Positions 1-10,299 are shown, counted from the first letter of the stretch. The stretch: DNA of 64,000 nucleotides from Streptomyces sp. NBC_01231 (GCA_035999765.1 CP108521.1:7068001-7132000), one strand, 5' to 3'. A program made the numbers and translations. Notes: generated by a model from the letters alone, not told the origin.

Positions 1-1350
1 CTCTGGATGGCCCGGGCCCGGGCCGAGGAGCAGCTGCGCGATCCGCTGACCGGGCTTCCCAACCGCCAGTGGCTGCTGGAACGCATCTGGACCGCCCTGG
101 ACGACGCGGAACGCATAGGCGCCCGCTCCGCCCTGATGCTCATCGACCTGGACCGCTTCCGGTCGGTCAACGACACGTTGGGCCACCTCGCCGGTGACCG
201 GCTGCTGTTGCAGATCGCCGACCGGCTCCGGCTGGCGCTGCCCCGAGGCGCGGAGGCGGCGCGGCTCGGCGGTGACGAGTTCGCCGTCTTACTGCCGGTC
301 GCCGACTCCACCACCTCCGCGACCCGGGTCGCCCGCGGCCTCGTGGCCGCCCTCAGCTCCCCGCTCGACCTCGACGGCCTCACCCTCGTGCTGGAGGCCA
401 GCGCCGGAGTCGCCGTCTTCCCCGACCACGCCCTCGACGCCGAGGGACTGCTGCGCCGGGCCGACGTGGCGATGTACCAGGCGAAGCGCGACCGTACGGG
501 CGTCGAGGTCTACGAGTCCAAGCGGGACTCCAACACACCGGACCGGCTCGGACTGCTCGGTGATCTGCGCCGGGCCCTGGACGCCCACGAGGTCCAGCTG
601 CACTACCAGCCCAAGGTCCGCTTCGACGGACAGGTGGCCGGGCTCGAAGCCCTGGTCCGCTGGGTGCACCCCGAGCGGGGCAAGGTCCCGCCGGACGAGT
701 TCATCGCCATCGCCGAGTCGTCCGGGCTGATGCCCTATCTCACGGAGTACGTCCTCGACACGGCCCTCGCCCAGGTCGCGCGGTGGCGCTCCCAGGGGCT
801 GTTCGTCCCGGTGGCGGTCAACGTCTCCCCGCGCGATGTCCACACCCCCGGCTTCGCGGGATCGGTGGCCGCCCGGCTGGCCCGTCACGGTGTCCCCGCG
901 GGATCGCTCCAACTGGAGATAACCGAGCACGTCCTCCTGGAGGACCCGCAGCGTGCCGCCGACACCCTCGCCGGGCTGACCGCGCACGGCGTGAAGATGT
1001 CCCTGGACGACTTCGGCACCGGCTACTCCTCGCTGGTGCACCTGCGTCGGCTTCCCGTCAGCGAGCTGAAGATCGACCGGTCCTTCGTGGCCCGCCTCGC
1101 CGTCGACAACGAGGACGCGGCGATCGTGCGCTGCACGGTCGACCTCGCGCATTCCCTGGGCCTCCTCGTGGTCGCCGAGGGCGTCGAGGACGACGAGACC
1201 TGGGAGCGGCTGCGCGACCTGGGCTGTGATGCCGTACAGGGCTGGCTGGTCGCGGCGGCGATGCCGCCGGAGGAGACGACGGCGTGGCTGCTGGCGCGGG
1301 GTTCGCGGGGCTGGCAGCGGCCGCGTGCGGCGCTGCCGGCCGCCGAGTAA
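1..1350 (+). CDS. rmdB: GGDEF-EAL c-di-GMP phosphodiesterase, 3' part (RmdB-like)
   Basis: The gene enters from the left edge; the reading frame is open from base 1. What is visible is a GGDEF domain (signature GGDEF at about bases 268-282) followed by an EAL domain. Every catalytic signature of an active EAL phosphodiesterase is present: the EAL triplet in GLEALVRW, the Asn of VAVNVS, the Glu of LEITEH, the double Asp of [10 protein letters not shown], the Lys of LKIDRS and the Glu of AEGVED. The GGDEF site is also intact, so it could make or bind c-di-GMP. Immediately upstream of gatC in S. coelicolor lies rmdB, a membrane-bound phosphodiesterase that affects development; the symbol rests on that remembered synteny and on domain order. 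The N-terminal membrane part lies outside the window. Compare the second GGDEF-EAL protein at 17800-20805, whose EAL site is ruined. Confidence 0.85.
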   Translation, partial: LWMARARAEEQLRDPLTGLPNRQWLLERIWTALDDAERIGARSALMLIDLDRFRSVNDTLGHLAGDRLLLQIADRLRLALPRGAEAARLGGDEFAVLLPVADSTTSATRVARGLVAALSSPLDLDGLTLVLEASAGVAVFPDHALDAEGLLRRADVAMYQAKRDRTGVEVYESKRDSNTPDRLGLLGDLRRALDAHEVQLHYQPKVRFDGQVAGLEALVRWVHPERGKVPPDEFIAIAESSGLMPYLTEYVLDTALAQVARWRSQGLFVPVAVNVSPRDVHTPGFAGSVAARLARHGVPAGSLQLEITEHVLLEDPQRAADTLAGLTAHGVKMSLDDFGTGYSSLVHLRRLPVSELKIDRSFVARLAVDNEDAAIVRCTVDLAHSLGLLVVAEGVEDDETWERLRDLGCDAVQGWLVAAAMPPEETTAWLLARGSRGWQRPRAALPAAE

Positions 1351-1507
1351 CCGCAGGTACGCCGTCAGAACGGCCGGTTCTCGCGGAGTGCGGTCGGGGA
1401 GCGGCAGCGCGCAGCCGCCGGTGGTGCGGGGAAACCGTTTAACAGGCACAGCGCGCCGCCCCATAGGATTGGTCCCAAACCACTCACTCACCCCAGAGGA
1501 TCGCTGC

Positions 1508-1804
1508 ATGCCTGGCATCACGCGCGAGGAGGTCGCCCACCTCGCCCGGCTGGCGCGTCTGGAGCTGAAGCCCGAAGAGCTCGACCACTTCGCGGGACAG
1601 CTGGACGACATCATCGGCGCGGTCGCCCGCGTCAGTGAGGTCGCCGACCAAGACGTACCGCCGACCTCGCACCCGCTCCCGCTGACGAACGTCATGCGGA
1701 ACGACGAGGTCCGTCCGTCGCTCACCCCCGAGCAGGCGCTCTCCGGCGCCCCGGCCCAGGAGCAGCAGCGTTTCAAGGTGCCGCAGATCCTGGGGGAGGA
1801 CTAA
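1508..1804 (+). CDS. gatC: Asp/Glu-tRNA(Asn/Gln) amidotransferase subunit GatC
   Basis: A 98-residue protein with the standard GatC opening ([17 protein letters not shown]) and the C-terminal LRNDEV-like segment ([10 protein letters not shown]) followed by KVPQIL. GatC is the small structural subunit that ties GatA to GatB in the GatCAB complex. In bacteria lacking GlnRS or AsnRS this complex converts mischarged Glu-tRNA(Gln) or Asp-tRNA(Asn) to the correct aminoacyl-tRNA. The ATG start is preceded by a purine-rich site (CCAGAGGA, near 1494-1501). gatA follows after five bases, so the two are co-transcribed and probably co-translated. The 157 bases upstream are the likely promoter region of the gat operon. 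Confidence 0.96.
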   Translation: MPGITREEVAHLARLARLELKPEELDHFAGQLDDIIGAVARVSEVADQDVPPTSHPLPLTNVMRNDEVRPSLTPEQALSGAPAQEQQRFKVPQILGED

Positions 1805-1809
1805 CCGCC

Positions 1810-3312
1810 ATGACGGACCACATCACCATCATCAAGCTCACGGCCGCCGAGACCGCCGCGAAGATCGCCTCCGGCGAGCTCACGGCCGTCGAGGTCGCCG
1901 AGGCGCATCTGGCGCGCATCGAGGCCGTCGACGAGAAGGTGCACGCCTTCCTGCACGTCGACCGTGAGGGCGCTCTCGCGCAGGCCCGTGCCGTCGACGA
2001 GAAGCGGGAGAGGGGTGAGAAGCTCGGCCCGCTCGCCGGCGTCCCGCTCGCGCTCAAGGACATCTTCACCACCGAGGGCGTCCCGACGACCGTCGGTTCG
2101 AAGATCCTCGAGGGCTGGATCCCGCCGTACGACGCGACCGTCACGAAGAAGCTGAAGGCCGCCGACGTCGTCATCCTCGGCAAGACCAACATGGACGAGT
2201 TCGCCATGGGGTCCAGCACCGAGAACAGCGCCTACGGCCCGACCGGCAACCCCTGGGACCTCACCAAGATCCCCGGCGGCTCCGGCGGCGGTTCCTCCGC
2301 GGCGCTCGCCTCCTTCCAGGCCCCCCTCGCCATCGGCACCGACACCGGCGGTTCCATCCGCCAGCCGGCCGCCGTCACCGGCACGGTCGGCGTGAAGCCG
2401 ACCTACGGGGCGGTCTCCCGCTACGGCATGGTGGCGTTCTCGTCCTCCCTCGACCAGGGCGGGCCCTGCGCCCGTACGGTCCTGGACGCGGCCCTCCTGC
2501 ACGAGGCCATCGCCGGGCACGACCCGCTCGACTCCACCTCCATCGACGCCCCGGTCCCGCCGGTCGTCGAGGCCGCCCTGAACGGCAGCGTGGAGGGCAT
2601 GCGGGTCGGTGTCGTGAAGCAGTTCCGCGGCGAGGGCTACCAGGCGGGCGTCATCCAGCGCTTCGACGAGTCCGTCGCCCTCCTCAAGGAACTGGGCGCC
2701 GAGATCGTCGAGCTGGACTGCCCGTCCTTCGACCTCGCACTGTCGGCGTACTACCTGATCGCGCCCTCCGAGTGTTCGTCCAACCTCGCCCGCTTCGACG
2801 GCCTGCGCTACGGCCTCCGTACCGGCGACGACGGCACCCACTCGGCCGAGGTGGTCACCTCCCTCACCCGTGAGGCGGGCTTCGGCCCCGAGGTCAAGCG
2901 CCGCATCATGCTCGGCACCTACGCCCTGTCGAGCGGGTACTACGACGCCTACTACGGCAGCGCCCAGAAGGTCCGTACGCTCATCACCCGCGACTTCGAG
3001 AAGGCGTTCGAGCAGGTGGACGTCATCGTCTCGCCGACGACACCGACCACCGCCTTCCCGATCGGCGAGCGCGCCGACGACCCGATGGCGATGTACCTCG
3101 CCGACCTGTGCACCATCCCGACCAACCTGGCGGGCAACGCGGCCATGTCGCTGCCCTGCGGTCTCGCCCCGGAGGACAACCTCCCGGTCGGGCTGCAGAT
3201 CATCGCCCCCGCGCTGAAGGACGACCGCCTTTACAAGGTCGGCGCAGCCGTCGAGGCCGCCTTCGTGGAAAGGTGGGGTCACCCGCTGATCGAGGAGGCT
3301 CCGTCGCTGTGA
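1810..3312 (+). CDS. gatA: Asp/Glu-tRNA(Asn/Gln) amidotransferase subunit GatA
   Basis: A 500-residue amidase-signature enzyme, the glutaminase part of GatCAB that releases ammonia from glutamine or asparagine. The Ser-cisSer-Lys triad is visible: Lys83 in LALKDIF, Ser158 in the Gly/Ser-rich loop PGGSGGGSS, and Ser182 in [10 protein letters not shown]. These are spaced exactly as in characterised GatA proteins. Start ATG 1810 lies five bases after the gatC stop; the ribosome site (GGGGAGGA) is inside the gatC end. The stop overlaps the next start by four bases (GTGA), a typical coupling arrangement. Confidence 0.97.
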   Translation: MTDHITIIKLTAAETAAKIASGELTAVEVAEAHLARIEAVDEKVHAFLHVDREGALAQARAVDEKRERGEKLGPLAGVPLALKDIFTTEGVPTTVGSKILEGWIPPYDATVTKKLKAADVVILGKTNMDEFAMGSSTENSAYGPTGNPWDLTKIPGGSGGGSSAALASFQAPLAIGTDTGGSIRQPAAVTGTVGVKPTYGAVSRYGMVAFSSSLDQGGPCARTVLDAALLHEAIAGHDPLDSTSIDAPVPPVVEAALNGSVEGMRVGVVKQFRGEGYQAGVIQRFDESVALLKELGAEIVELDCPSFDLALSAYYLIAPSECSSNLARFDGLRYGLRTGDDGTHSAEVVTSLTREAGFGPEVKRRIMLGTYALSSGYYDAYYGSAQKVRTLITRDFEKAFEQVDVIVSPTTPTTAFPIGERADDPMAMYLADLCTIPTNLAGNAAMSLPCGLAPEDNLPVGLQIIAPALKDDRLYKVGAAVEAAFVERWGHPLIEEAPSL

Positions 3313-3548
3313 GCGCACTGACCAAGGCCAAGGGCTTCAAGAAGTCCAAGTCCGGTACCTACCTGTCCATCGCCGGGACCGCGTTCGGCGCGATCGGCGT
3401 CGCCAAGCGGCTCAAGAAGGCCCGCGCCGACAAGGACACGCTGGTCCTGGTCGACGCCACCGTGTCCGCCGTCGCCATCGTCACCGGCCTCGCCATCCTC
3501 TACCGCGAGCTGAAGCGGCTGGGCGACGACGACGTCCTGCTGGGCTGA
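3309..3548 (+). CDS. Small hypothetical protein inside the gat operon
   Basis: A 79-residue protein starting with GTG in a GTGA overlap with the gatA stop and ending 15 bases before gatB. The N-terminal half is very basic (repeated Lys/Ser, then [11 protein letters not shown]). The C-terminal half holds one hydrophobic stretch, roughly residues 47-65 ([20 protein letters not shown]), that could be a membrane helix or a buried helix. No family is recognised. Its tight position between two subunits of one complex suggests co-translation, and perhaps a link to GatCAB or to membrane association, but that is inference only. Confidence 0.75.
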   Translation: MSALTKAKGFKKSKSGTYLSIAGTAFGAIGVAKRLKKARADKDTLVLVDATVSAVAIVTGLAILYRELKRLGDDDVLLG

Positions 3549-3563
3549 GAGGGAAGTTTCACC

Positions 3564-5078
3564 GTGACCACCACGACCGACCTGGTGTCGTACGAGGACG
3601 CGCTGGCGTCGTACGACCCCGTCATGGGCCTCGAGGTCCATGTCGAACTCGGCACCAAGACGAAGATGTTCTGCGGGTGTTCGACCGAGCTGGGTGCCGA
3701 GCCCAACTCGCAGACCTGCCCGACCTGCCTCGGCATGCCGGGCGCGCTCCCGGTCGTCAACGCGATCGGCATCGAGTCCGCGATCAGGATCGGTCTCGCG
3801 CTGAACTGCGAGATCGCCGAGTGGTGCCGTTTCGCCCGGAAGAACTACTTCTATCCGGACATGCCGAAGAACTTCCAGACCTCCCAGTACGACGAGCCGA
3901 TCGCCTTCAACGGCTACCTCGACGTCCAGCTGGAGGACGGCGAGACCTTCCGGGTGGAGATCGAGCGCGCCCACATGGAGGAGGACACCGGCAAGTCCAT
4001 GCACGTCGGTGGCGCGACGGGCCGTATCCACGGCGCCTCGCACTCGCTCCTCGACTACAACCGTGCCGGCATCCCGCTCATCGAGATCGTCACCAAGCCG
4101 ATCGAGGGCGCGGGCGAGCGTGCCCCCGAGGTGGCGAAGGCGTACGTCCGTGAGCTGCGCGAGGTCATCAAGGCGCTCGGCGTCTCCGAGGCCCGGATGG
4201 AGATGGGCCAGATGCGGTGCGACGTGAACCTGTCGCTGCGCCCGCACGGCCGTGAGAAGTTCGGCACCCGGTCCGAGACGAAGAACGTGAACTCGCTGCG
4301 GTCCGTGGAGCGTGCGGCCCGCTTCGAGATCCAGCGGCACGCTGCCGTGCTGAACGGCGGCGGCACGATCATCCAGGAGACCCGGCACTTCCACGAGGAC
4401 ACCGGGTCCACGACCTCGGGCCGCGTGAAGGAGGAGGCCGAGGACTACCGGTACTTCCCGGAGCCGGACCTGGTACCGGTGGCCCCCTCGCGCGAGTGGG
4501 TCGAGGAGATCCGGTCGGGCCTGCCCGAGCTGCCGCTGGTCCGCCGCAACCGGCTGCGCGAGGAGTGGGGGGTCAGCGCCAACGAGATGCAGTCGATCCT
4601 CAACGCCGGCGCGCTGGACCTGATCGTCGCCACCATCGACGCCGGTGCCGACGCGGCCTCCGCCCGCAAGCGGTGGATGGGTGAACTGGCCCGTAGCGCC
4701 AACGAGTCGGGCAAGGCGCTGGACGAGTTGGCGATCACGCCGGCGCAGGTCGCCCGGGTCACCGAGCTGGTGAGCTCCGGCGACCTGAACGACAAGCTGG
4801 CTCGCCAGGTCATCGAGGGCGTCCTCGCGGGCGAAGGCACCCCGGACGAGGTCGTCGACAAGCGCGGTCTGAAGGTCGTCTCCGACGAGGGCGCGCTCAC
4901 CACGGCCGTCGAGGAGGCCATCGCCGGCAACCCGGGCGTCGCCGACAAGATCCGCGGCGGCAAGGTGGCCGCGGCGGGCGCCCTGGTCGGCGCGGTCATG
5001 AAGGCCACGCGCGGCCAGGCCGACGCGGCCCGTGTCAAGGAGCTGATCCTTCAGAAGCTGGGCGTCAGCGAGGGCTGA
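3564..5078 (+). CDS. gatB: Asp/Glu-tRNA(Asn/Gln) amidotransferase subunit GatB
   Basis: A 504-residue protein, the kinase/amidotransferase subunit of GatCAB that activates the Glu or Asp on the mischarged tRNA. It opens with the conserved [10 protein letters not shown], then the zinc-binding cysteines in MFCGCS and [12 protein letters not shown]. The motifs [18 protein letters not shown] and [11 protein letters not shown] mark the catalytic cradle domain. The last 150 residues form the helical and YqeY-like tail domain that grips tRNA. The start is GTG at 3564, preceded by GAGAGGGAAG. The gene is followed at once by a strong hairpin (5083-5132), so it ends the operon gatC-gatA-small ORF-gatB. 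Confidence 0.97.
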   Translation: MTTTTDLVSYEDALASYDPVMGLEVHVELGTKTKMFCGCSTELGAEPNSQTCPTCLGMPGALPVVNAIGIESAIRIGLALNCEIAEWCRFARKNYFYPDMPKNFQTSQYDEPIAFNGYLDVQLEDGETFRVEIERAHMEEDTGKSMHVGGATGRIHGASHSLLDYNRAGIPLIEIVTKPIEGAGERAPEVAKAYVRELREVIKALGVSEARMEMGQMRCDVNLSLRPHGREKFGTRSETKNVNSLRSVERAARFEIQRHAAVLNGGGTIIQETRHFHEDTGSTTSGRVKEEAEDYRYFPEPDLVPVAPSREWVEEIRSGLPELPLVRRNRLREEWGVSANEMQSILNAGALDLIVATIDAGADAASARKRWMGELARSANESGKALDELAITPAQVARVTELVSSGDLNDKLARQVIEGVLAGEGTPDEVVDKRGLKVVSDEGALTTAVEEAIAGNPGVADKIRGGKVAAAGALVGAVMKATRGQADAARVKELILQKLGVSEG

Positions 5079-5082
5079 AGCA

Positions 5083-5132
5083 CGCGACTCGGGGGGCTGT
5101 GTCGGCGTACCGACGCGGCCCCCCGAGTCGCG
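5083..5132. terminator. Bidirectional hairpin between gatB and methyltransferase
   Basis: Arms 5083-5097 and 5118-5132 are perfectly complementary (15 bp), with a smaller nested stem in the loop (GTCGG/CCGAC). It sits between the converging gatB and the minus-strand methyltransferase gene and can serve both. There is no T tract, which is usual for Streptomyces. Confidence 0.85.
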
Positions 5133-5137
5133 TCATC

Positions 5138-5947
5138 TCACAGACGGCGACCGACGGCCCGTACGAAGCCCAGCGCGCGGCCCTCGTCGACGCGCACCAT
5201 CTCGCCGACCTCTCGGGCCATGTGCCGGTGGAACTCCTCCGGACTCTCCTCGGCGACCACCTCGCACCAGAGCAGCCAGTCCTTCCAGCCGTCCGGCAGC
5301 CAGTCGGCCGCCTCGACCTCAACGGCCCCGCTGCGCGTCCAGTGGCGCCGCCACCAGTCGGCGGTGTGGAAGCACCAGAAGTCGGGCTCCCACCACGGCG
5401 TGAGATGCTCCGGCGGCTCGGTGTCCACCGGCTCCTCCCGCAGTGCGGGGACGACCACCCCGATCCGCCCGCCGGGCTTCAACAGCCGGGTCAGTGTGGG
5501 CAAGTAGAGGTCGTCGGTACCGAAGTACTGGTACGCGTCGATCGACACGATCGCGTCGAAGCTGCCCTCGGCGAACGGCAGGTCGTGCGCCTCGGCGTGC
5601 ACGGGCAGCACCCGGTCGGCGACGCCCGCCTCGGCGACGCGTACGGCGTTCTCGTCGGGCTTGACCCACAGGTCGGCCGCGGTGACCTGGACGTCGTACT
5701 CCTTGGCGAGGAAGACCGAGGTCATCGCGCGCCCGCAGCCCAGGTCGAGGACCCGGGCGCCGGAGGGCAGCGTGTCCAGGCCGAGGGCGGGGGCAAGCCA
5801 CTCCAGCAGCCACAGCGCGTGCGGGCCCATCTGGTTCTCGATGGTCCAGCGGGCGTCGTAGCGGCTGCTGCGCGGCCAGTGCGGGTGGGTCAGTCGGCTA
5901 GTGAGGTCGTCGTTCGAGGTCGTGATGTCGGGTGAGGTGTCGGACAT
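5138..5947 (-). CDS. SAM-dependent class I methyltransferase
   Basis: A 269-residue protein with the class I Rossmann methyltransferase signature VLDLGCGRA at about residues 66-74, followed by an acidic motif (VTAADLW) and the FDAIVSIDAYQYFG segment of motif IV. The long WWRRHW and LPDGWKDWLLW stretches near the C terminus are aromatic-rich and probably shape the acceptor site. The substrate cannot be read from the sequence; the organisation resembles small-molecule methyltransferases. It stands alone, convergent with gatB. Confidence 0.85.
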   Translation of the reverse strand: MSDTSPDITTSNDDLTSRLTHPHWPRSSRYDARWTIENQMGPHALWLLEWLAPALGLDTLPSGARVLDLGCGRAMTSVFLAKEYDVQVTAADLWVKPDENAVRVAEAGVADRVLPVHAEAHDLPFAEGSFDAIVSIDAYQYFGTDDLYLPTLTRLLKPGGRIGVVVPALREEPVDTEPPEHLTPWWEPDFWCFHTADWWRRHWTRSGAVEVEAADWLPDGWKDWLLWCEVVAEESPEEFHRHMAREVGEMVRVDEGRALGFVRAVGRRL

Positions 5948-6133
5948 CGGTGAACGGGCTCCTTGAGTCCTCCGTAGGGGAATGTGATGCGTAGGAGCTC
6001 GGTCGGACCTTCAAACAATGCACCTGCTTCGGTCGGCGGCGATGTGCCGGAGACGACGGACGTCGGGACGCTAGCAGTGCGCCGCGTCACGGCGCACCCC
6101 GTTTCTCGGCCGGAAGCGCTACCCTCGCCCGCC

Positions 6134-6451
6134 ATGAGCGGACGCGGTGATTCCGGGACCTCCGAGCCCCCTGAGGGCATGACGGAGGACTTCGCGGACC
6201 CGGTGGAGGACGCGCGGCGGGCTCGCTGGGCGGCGGCCGGGACCGGGGCTCTGCTCGCCCTCGCGGGCCTGGCCGCGTCGCTGCTCCGCCTCACGGGCTC
6301 CGTACCGACGCTCGTCCCCGCCGCCTATGCCGTCGGCGCCGCCGTGTGCGCGCTGGCGTCGGTCCTCGGCTCCCGGGGACGTACGCGAAGGGCCCTGTGG
6401 CTGTTGGTCGCCGGTGCGATGGTGATGGCGCTGGGCGATCAGTTCGACTGA
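6134..6451 (+). CDS. Small integral membrane protein
   Basis: A 105-residue protein. ATG 6134 is chosen (GCCATGAGCGGACG) because the stretch before it reads as an upstream region rather than a protein domain. The first 35 residues are acidic and soluble. Three hydrophobic helices follow, roughly residues 37-56, 60-78 and 86-101, separated by short basic loops. No known family is recognised. It is transcribed away from the methyltransferase gene. Confidence 0.7.
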   Translation: MSGRGDSGTSEPPEGMTEDFADPVEDARRARWAAAGTGALLALAGLAASLLRLTGSVPTLVPAAYAVGAAVCALASVLGSRGRTRRALWLLVAGAMVMALGDQFD

Positions 6452-6651
6452 TGTGACAGAGTGACCGTTACTGTCCTGTGATCTAAATCCTATTCTTGTG
6501 AATAAGCGCACGAACGCCGTAAATGATCACTTTCTGCTGCGAGAGTGGTCGTCACATTGCTCATGCGTTCTTTGCGGGCTGTTCACATCATCGAGTGTCA
6601 TGAACGTCTTTTCCCGGTCAAAGATCCATACAGTCCCCCGGGAGCACGTTC
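6452..6651. promoter_or_regulatory. AT-richer intergenic region before the MMPL exporter
   Basis: These 200 bases are clearly richer in A/T than the surroundings (for example around 6480-6530) and hold no convincing ORF. Such islands usually carry the promoter of the downstream gene. No sigma-factor motif could be assigned with confidence. Confidence 0.4.
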
Positions 6652-8895
6652 GTGGCAGCCCTCGCACGCTGGTGTGTACGACGACGTCTTGTCGTCGTCC
6701 TGCTGTGGCTCCTCGCGCTCGGCTCGCTGGGTACGGCCGCCGTCGTCACCGGCTCCGCCTACTCGAACGACTACCAGGTCCCCGGCACCGAGTCGGGCCG
6801 CGCCACCCAGCTGCTCCAGGACGGCTTCCCGGGTCTCGGCGGTGACAGCGACACCGTCGTCTGGCACACCACGTCCGGCACCGTCCGCGCCGCCGCCGTC
6901 GAACAGACCATGACCCGCGCCCTCGACCGGATCGAGGCCGTGCCCGGGGTCGCCGCCGTCTCCGGCCCCTATGACGGACAGGGCGGCGGCCGGATCAGCG
7001 AGGACGGGCACACCGCGTACGCCACGGTCACCTTCGACGACCCGGCCGAGAACATCGACGTGTCCGAGGCGCGGAACGTGGTGCGGGCGGCGGAGGACGC
7101 CGAGACCGGCGGGCTGCGGGTGGAGCTCGGCGGCACCGCCATCGGGCTCACCGAGTCGTCCGGCGGACATCTCGCCGAGGTGGTCGGCGTGGTCGTCGCC
7201 GCGGTGGTGCTGTTCCTCGCCTTCGGCTCGCTCGCCGCCTCGCTGCTGCCCATCGCCACCGCGCTGGTGAGTGTCGGCGCCGCGTACGCCGGGATCGAGC
7301 TGCTCGGACACGTCATGACCGTCGCCGACTTCGCGCCCATGCTCGGCATGCTGATCGGGCTCGGCGTCGGCATCGACTACGCGCTGTTCATCGTCACCAG
7401 ACACCGGCGCGGTCTGAAACGGGGGCTGTCCGTCACCGAGGCGGTCACCAACGCGGTCGCCACGACCGGACGGGCGGTCGTCTTCGCGGGTGCCACCGTT
7501 TGCATCGCGCTGCTGGGGATGCTGATCCTCCGGCTCGGCTTCCTCAACGGCGTCGCGATAGCCGCCTCACTGACCGTCGTCCTGACCGTCGCGGCCTCCG
7601 TGACCCTGCTGCCCGCCCTGCTGTCCCTCATCGGCCCGCGCGCCCTCAGCCGACGCGAGCGGCGCCACCTCGTGGAACACGGGCCGCAGCCCGAACTGCC
7701 GACGGGGTTCGCCGCCCGCTGGTCGGCCTTCGTGGAGCGCCACCCCAAACTGCTCGGCGGCCTCGCCCTGGGCGTCATCACCCTCCTCGCGCTGCCCACC
7801 TTCGCCCTCCACCTGGGCACCTCCGACCAGGGAAACAACCCGCGTACGTCGACCACCCGACAGGCCTACGACCACCTCGCGGAGGGGTTCGGACCCGGCG
7901 TGAACGGGCCCCTCACCCTCGTCACACACGTCGACGGGGCTGAGGACAAGCTCGCCCTGGACAACCTCGACGCCACCCTCCGAGGCACCGAGGGCGTCGC
8001 GTCGGTGACGCCGGTGACGTACGACACCGGCGGCGACACCGGCTACCTCACGGTCATCCCGGAGTCGTCCCCGCAGTCGAAGAGCACCAGTGACCTCGTC
8101 GACCGGCTGCGCACCGAGGTGCTGCCGCGCGCCGAGACGGGCACCTCCCTCGACGTCCAGGTCGGCGGCGTGACCGCGGGCTACGACGACTTCGCCGACG
8201 TCATCGTCGGCAAGCTGCCCCTGTTCGTCGGCGTCGTCATCGGGCTCGGCTGTCTGCTGCTCCTGTTCGCCTTCCGGTCCGTCGGCATCCCGCTGAAGGC
8301 CGCCGCGATGAACGTGGCCGCGGTAGCCGCCGCCTTCGGAGTCGTCGTCGCGATCTTCCAGTGGGGCTGGGGCAGCGAACTGCTGGGCCTGGGGCGCGCG
8401 GGCCCGATCGAACCCTTCCTCCCCGTGATCATGGTGTCGGTCCTCTTCGGGCTCTCCATGGACTACCAGGTGTTCCTGGTCAGCCGGATGTACGAGGAGT
8501 GGCTGGAGACCGGCGACAACCGGCGGGCCGTCCGCGTCGGCCTCGCCGAGACCAGCCGGGTGATCAACTCCGCCGCGGTCATCATGATCTCGGTCTTCCT
8601 CGCCTTCGTGCTCAGCGGCGACCGTGTGATCGCCATGTTCGGCATCGCGCTCGCCGCAGCCGTCGCCCTCGACGCCTTCGTCCTGCGCACGCTGCTGGTG
8701 CCCGCCCTGATGCATCTGCTCGGCGGCGCCAACTGGTGGCTGCCGCGCTGGCTGGACCGCCGTATGCCCCGCCTCAGCATCGAGCCGCCCGAGTGCCGCG
8801 CCGCCCATGAGAGGCTGGCCGCTGCGACGGACGCCGAGGCGGCGAACGTACTGGCGAAGGAGCAGCGGCGGGATGTACGCGATATCCCTGGGTGA
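6652..8895 (+). CDS. MMPL/RND-family membrane transporter
   Basis: A 747-residue membrane protein with two repeated halves, each having a large extracytoplasmic loop and a helix bundle, as in MmpL proteins. The paired Asp-Tyr motifs used by this family for proton relay are present in both halves: Asp242-Tyr243 in GVGIDYALF and Asp604-Tyr605 in LSMDYQVF. At 747 residues it is of the short actinomycete type, without the long C-terminal tail of MmpL3. The substrate is unknown; relatives export lipids or amphipathic metabolites. Start GTG 6652 has only a weak ribosome site. The next gene begins inside its last codons, so the two are translationally coupled. Confidence 0.9.
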   Translation: MAALARWCVRRRLVVVLLWLLALGSLGTAAVVTGSAYSNDYQVPGTESGRATQLLQDGFPGLGGDSDTVVWHTTSGTVRAAAVEQTMTRALDRIEAVPGVAAVSGPYDGQGGGRISEDGHTAYATVTFDDPAENIDVSEARNVVRAAEDAETGGLRVELGGTAIGLTESSGGHLAEVVGVVVAAVVLFLAFGSLAASLLPIATALVSVGAAYAGIELLGHVMTVADFAPMLGMLIGLGVGIDYALFIVTRHRRGLKRGLSVTEAVTNAVATTGRAVVFAGATVCIALLGMLILRLGFLNGVAIAASLTVVLTVAASVTLLPALLSLIGPRALSRRERRHLVEHGPQPELPTGFAARWSAFVERHPKLLGGLALGVITLLALPTFALHLGTSDQGNNPRTSTTRQAYDHLAEGFGPGVNGPLTLVTHVDGAEDKLALDNLDATLRGTEGVASVTPVTYDTGGDTGYLTVIPESSPQSKSTSDLVDRLRTEVLPRAETGTSLDVQVGGVTAGYDDFADVIVGKLPLFVGVVIGLGCLLLLFAFRSVGIPLKAAAMNVAAVAAAFGVVVAIFQWGWGSELLGLGRAGPIEPFLPVIMVSVLFGLSMDYQVFLVSRMYEEWLETGDNRRAVRVGLAETSRVINSAAVIMISVFLAFVLSGDRVIAMFGIALAAAVALDAFVLRTLLVPALMHLLGGANWWLPRWLDRRMPRLSIEPPECRAAHERLAAATDAEAANVLAKEQRRDVRDIPG

Positions 8896-9448
8896 CGACG
8901 GAGCCGAACTGCGTCCCCTGGAGCCTTGGCACGCCGAGGAGTTCCTGGCCCACCTGGACCGGGGGCGCGAGTTCATCAACCGTTTCATTCCGTTCGGCGA
9001 GAAGGCCACGGACCTGGACGGCGCCCGCGACATGCTCCAGCGGTACGCCGACCTGCGCGCCGCCGACAGCGCCTCCCTGCACGGCCTGTGGCTGGAGGGG
9101 AAGCTCGTCGGCGGGGTGCTCTTCCTGAACTTCGACGCGGAGAACGGCAACTGCGAGGTCGGCTGCTGGCTGGAACCCGCCGGTACCGGGCACGGTCTGG
9201 TCACCCGGGCGATGCGGGTGCTCCTCGACTTCGCGATCGAGCGGCGCGGCATGCACCGGGTCGAGTGGATCGCCGCCGTGGACAACCTCCCCAGCCTGAA
9301 CGTGGCCCGGCGCCTGGGCATGACCCGGGAAGGGGTGCGGCGGTCGAGCTACCCGCACCACGGCGTACGACTCGATCTCGAGGTGTGGTCCATCCTCGCC
9401 CCCGAGTGGCGCGCGGCACGCGCGCGTGCCGCACACAGCGATCATTAA
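8873..9448 (+). CDS. GNAT acetyltransferase, RimJ/RimL type
   Basis: A 191-residue N-acetyltransferase of the ribosomal-protein-serine acetyltransferase group. It has the RimL-like opening (ELRPLEPWHAEEFLAHL) and the acetyl-CoA motif (GCWLEPAGTGHGLVTRAM, about residues 100-117). The asparagine segment NLPSLNVARRLGMTREG follows, and the C-terminal DLEVWSIL strand is typical. ATG 8873 is preceded by a good site (AAGGAG) and lies 23 bases inside the end of the MMPL gene. The coupling hints at a shared pathway, possibly modification of an exported compound, but family members also acetylate ribosomal proteins or antibiotics. Confidence 0.88.
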   Translation: MYAISLGDDGAELRPLEPWHAEEFLAHLDRGREFINRFIPFGEKATDLDGARDMLQRYADLRAADSASLHGLWLEGKLVGGVLFLNFDAENGNCEVGCWLEPAGTGHGLVTRAMRVLLDFAIERRGMHRVEWIAAVDNLPSLNVARRLGMTREGVRRSSYPHHGVRLDLEVWSILAPEWRAARARAAHSDH

Positions 9449-9483
9449 GAAACTTCTCAGACAGGATCCGTACGGTGCGCACC

Positions 9484-10104
9484 ATGGGAACCAAGACAGC
9501 TGACGAGACCGGCGCCACCACGGGTGCCGAGACCACGACCGACGAGGAGAAGGTGAACGTCACCAAGGCCGACGAGGTGACGGAGTCCGAAGCAGGCGTC
9601 GACAGGGCGGCCGGGGACGGAGACGCCGGGAACGCGGATGCCGGGGACGCGGATGTCGAGGATCTCGCCGCGCGGAAGATCGAGGACGAGCGCCCCGCCG
9701 GTGTCGGCCAGGGTGCGGGCGCGGTCGTCTCCGCCGCGCTCGGCGTCGTCTCGCTGACCGGCAGCTGGGTCGGCACGATCGCGGCCGCGCGCCAGTCGCT
9801 CGTCGGACAGATGGGCGCACAGTCCACCAACTCCTCCGACATCAGCAAGCTGCTCAAGGACGGCTACGGCGACGCCTGGCACGCCACCGCACTGTGGGGC
9901 GGCGTCTTCGCGCTGCTCGCGCTGGTCGTCGGTGTCGTGGTGCTGGCCCGTCCCGCGTTCGGCGCCCCCGGCAAGCCGCAGGCCGTGTGGATCAAGTCGG
10001 TCTCCTGGGGCGGTGTCGCCCTCGGCGTCATCGGCCTGCTCCTGGCCGTCCTGAAGTACACCGACGTCCTGCTCGCGCTGCCGTCCGTGCCGTCCGCCGG
10101 CTGA
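9484..10104 (+). CDS. Membrane protein with acidic N-terminal region
   Basis: A 206-residue protein. The first 80 residues are Asp/Glu/Thr/Ala-rich and probably disordered, including the repeated GDADAGNADAGDADV-type run. Three hydrophobic segments follow, at about residues 78-100, 136-158 and 172-197. No family name can be given. ATG 9484 is the first reasonable start and follows the acetyltransferase by 35 bases, so it may be in the same transcript. A strong hairpin follows at 10119-10171. Confidence 0.75.
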   Translation: MGTKTADETGATTGAETTTDEEKVNVTKADEVTESEAGVDRAAGDGDAGNADAGDADVEDLAARKIEDERPAGVGQGAGAVVSAALGVVSLTGSWVGTIAAARQSLVGQMGAQSTNSSDISKLLKDGYGDAWHATALWGGVFALLALVVGVVVLARPAFGAPGKPQAVWIKSVSWGGVALGVIGLLLAVLKYTDVLLALPSVPSAG

Positions 10105-10118
10105 ATCACCGCAGGTCC

Positions 10119-10171
10119 TGAGGGGCCTTAGGGCATCCGTAAGCACCTTACGGAGCTTCTGAGGCCCCTCA
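10119..10171 (+). terminator. Hairpin after the membrane protein gene
   Basis: Outer arms TGAGGGGCC (10119-10127) and GGCCCCTCA (10163-10171) enclose a second hairpin, CCGTAAG/CTTACGG (10137-10153). This nested structure just after the stop codon is a likely terminator. Confidence 0.75.
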
Positions 10172-10299
10172 CGCACGTCTAAGGCCCCGGGCGCCCCCGA
10201 AGATGCGGAACTCTCCCGATGTGGCACACCCCCCTGGGAGACGAAGGTTGAGGCATCGCAACGAGCGAAGCCGAAACCGACCTTCTCGAGGGACACTCC

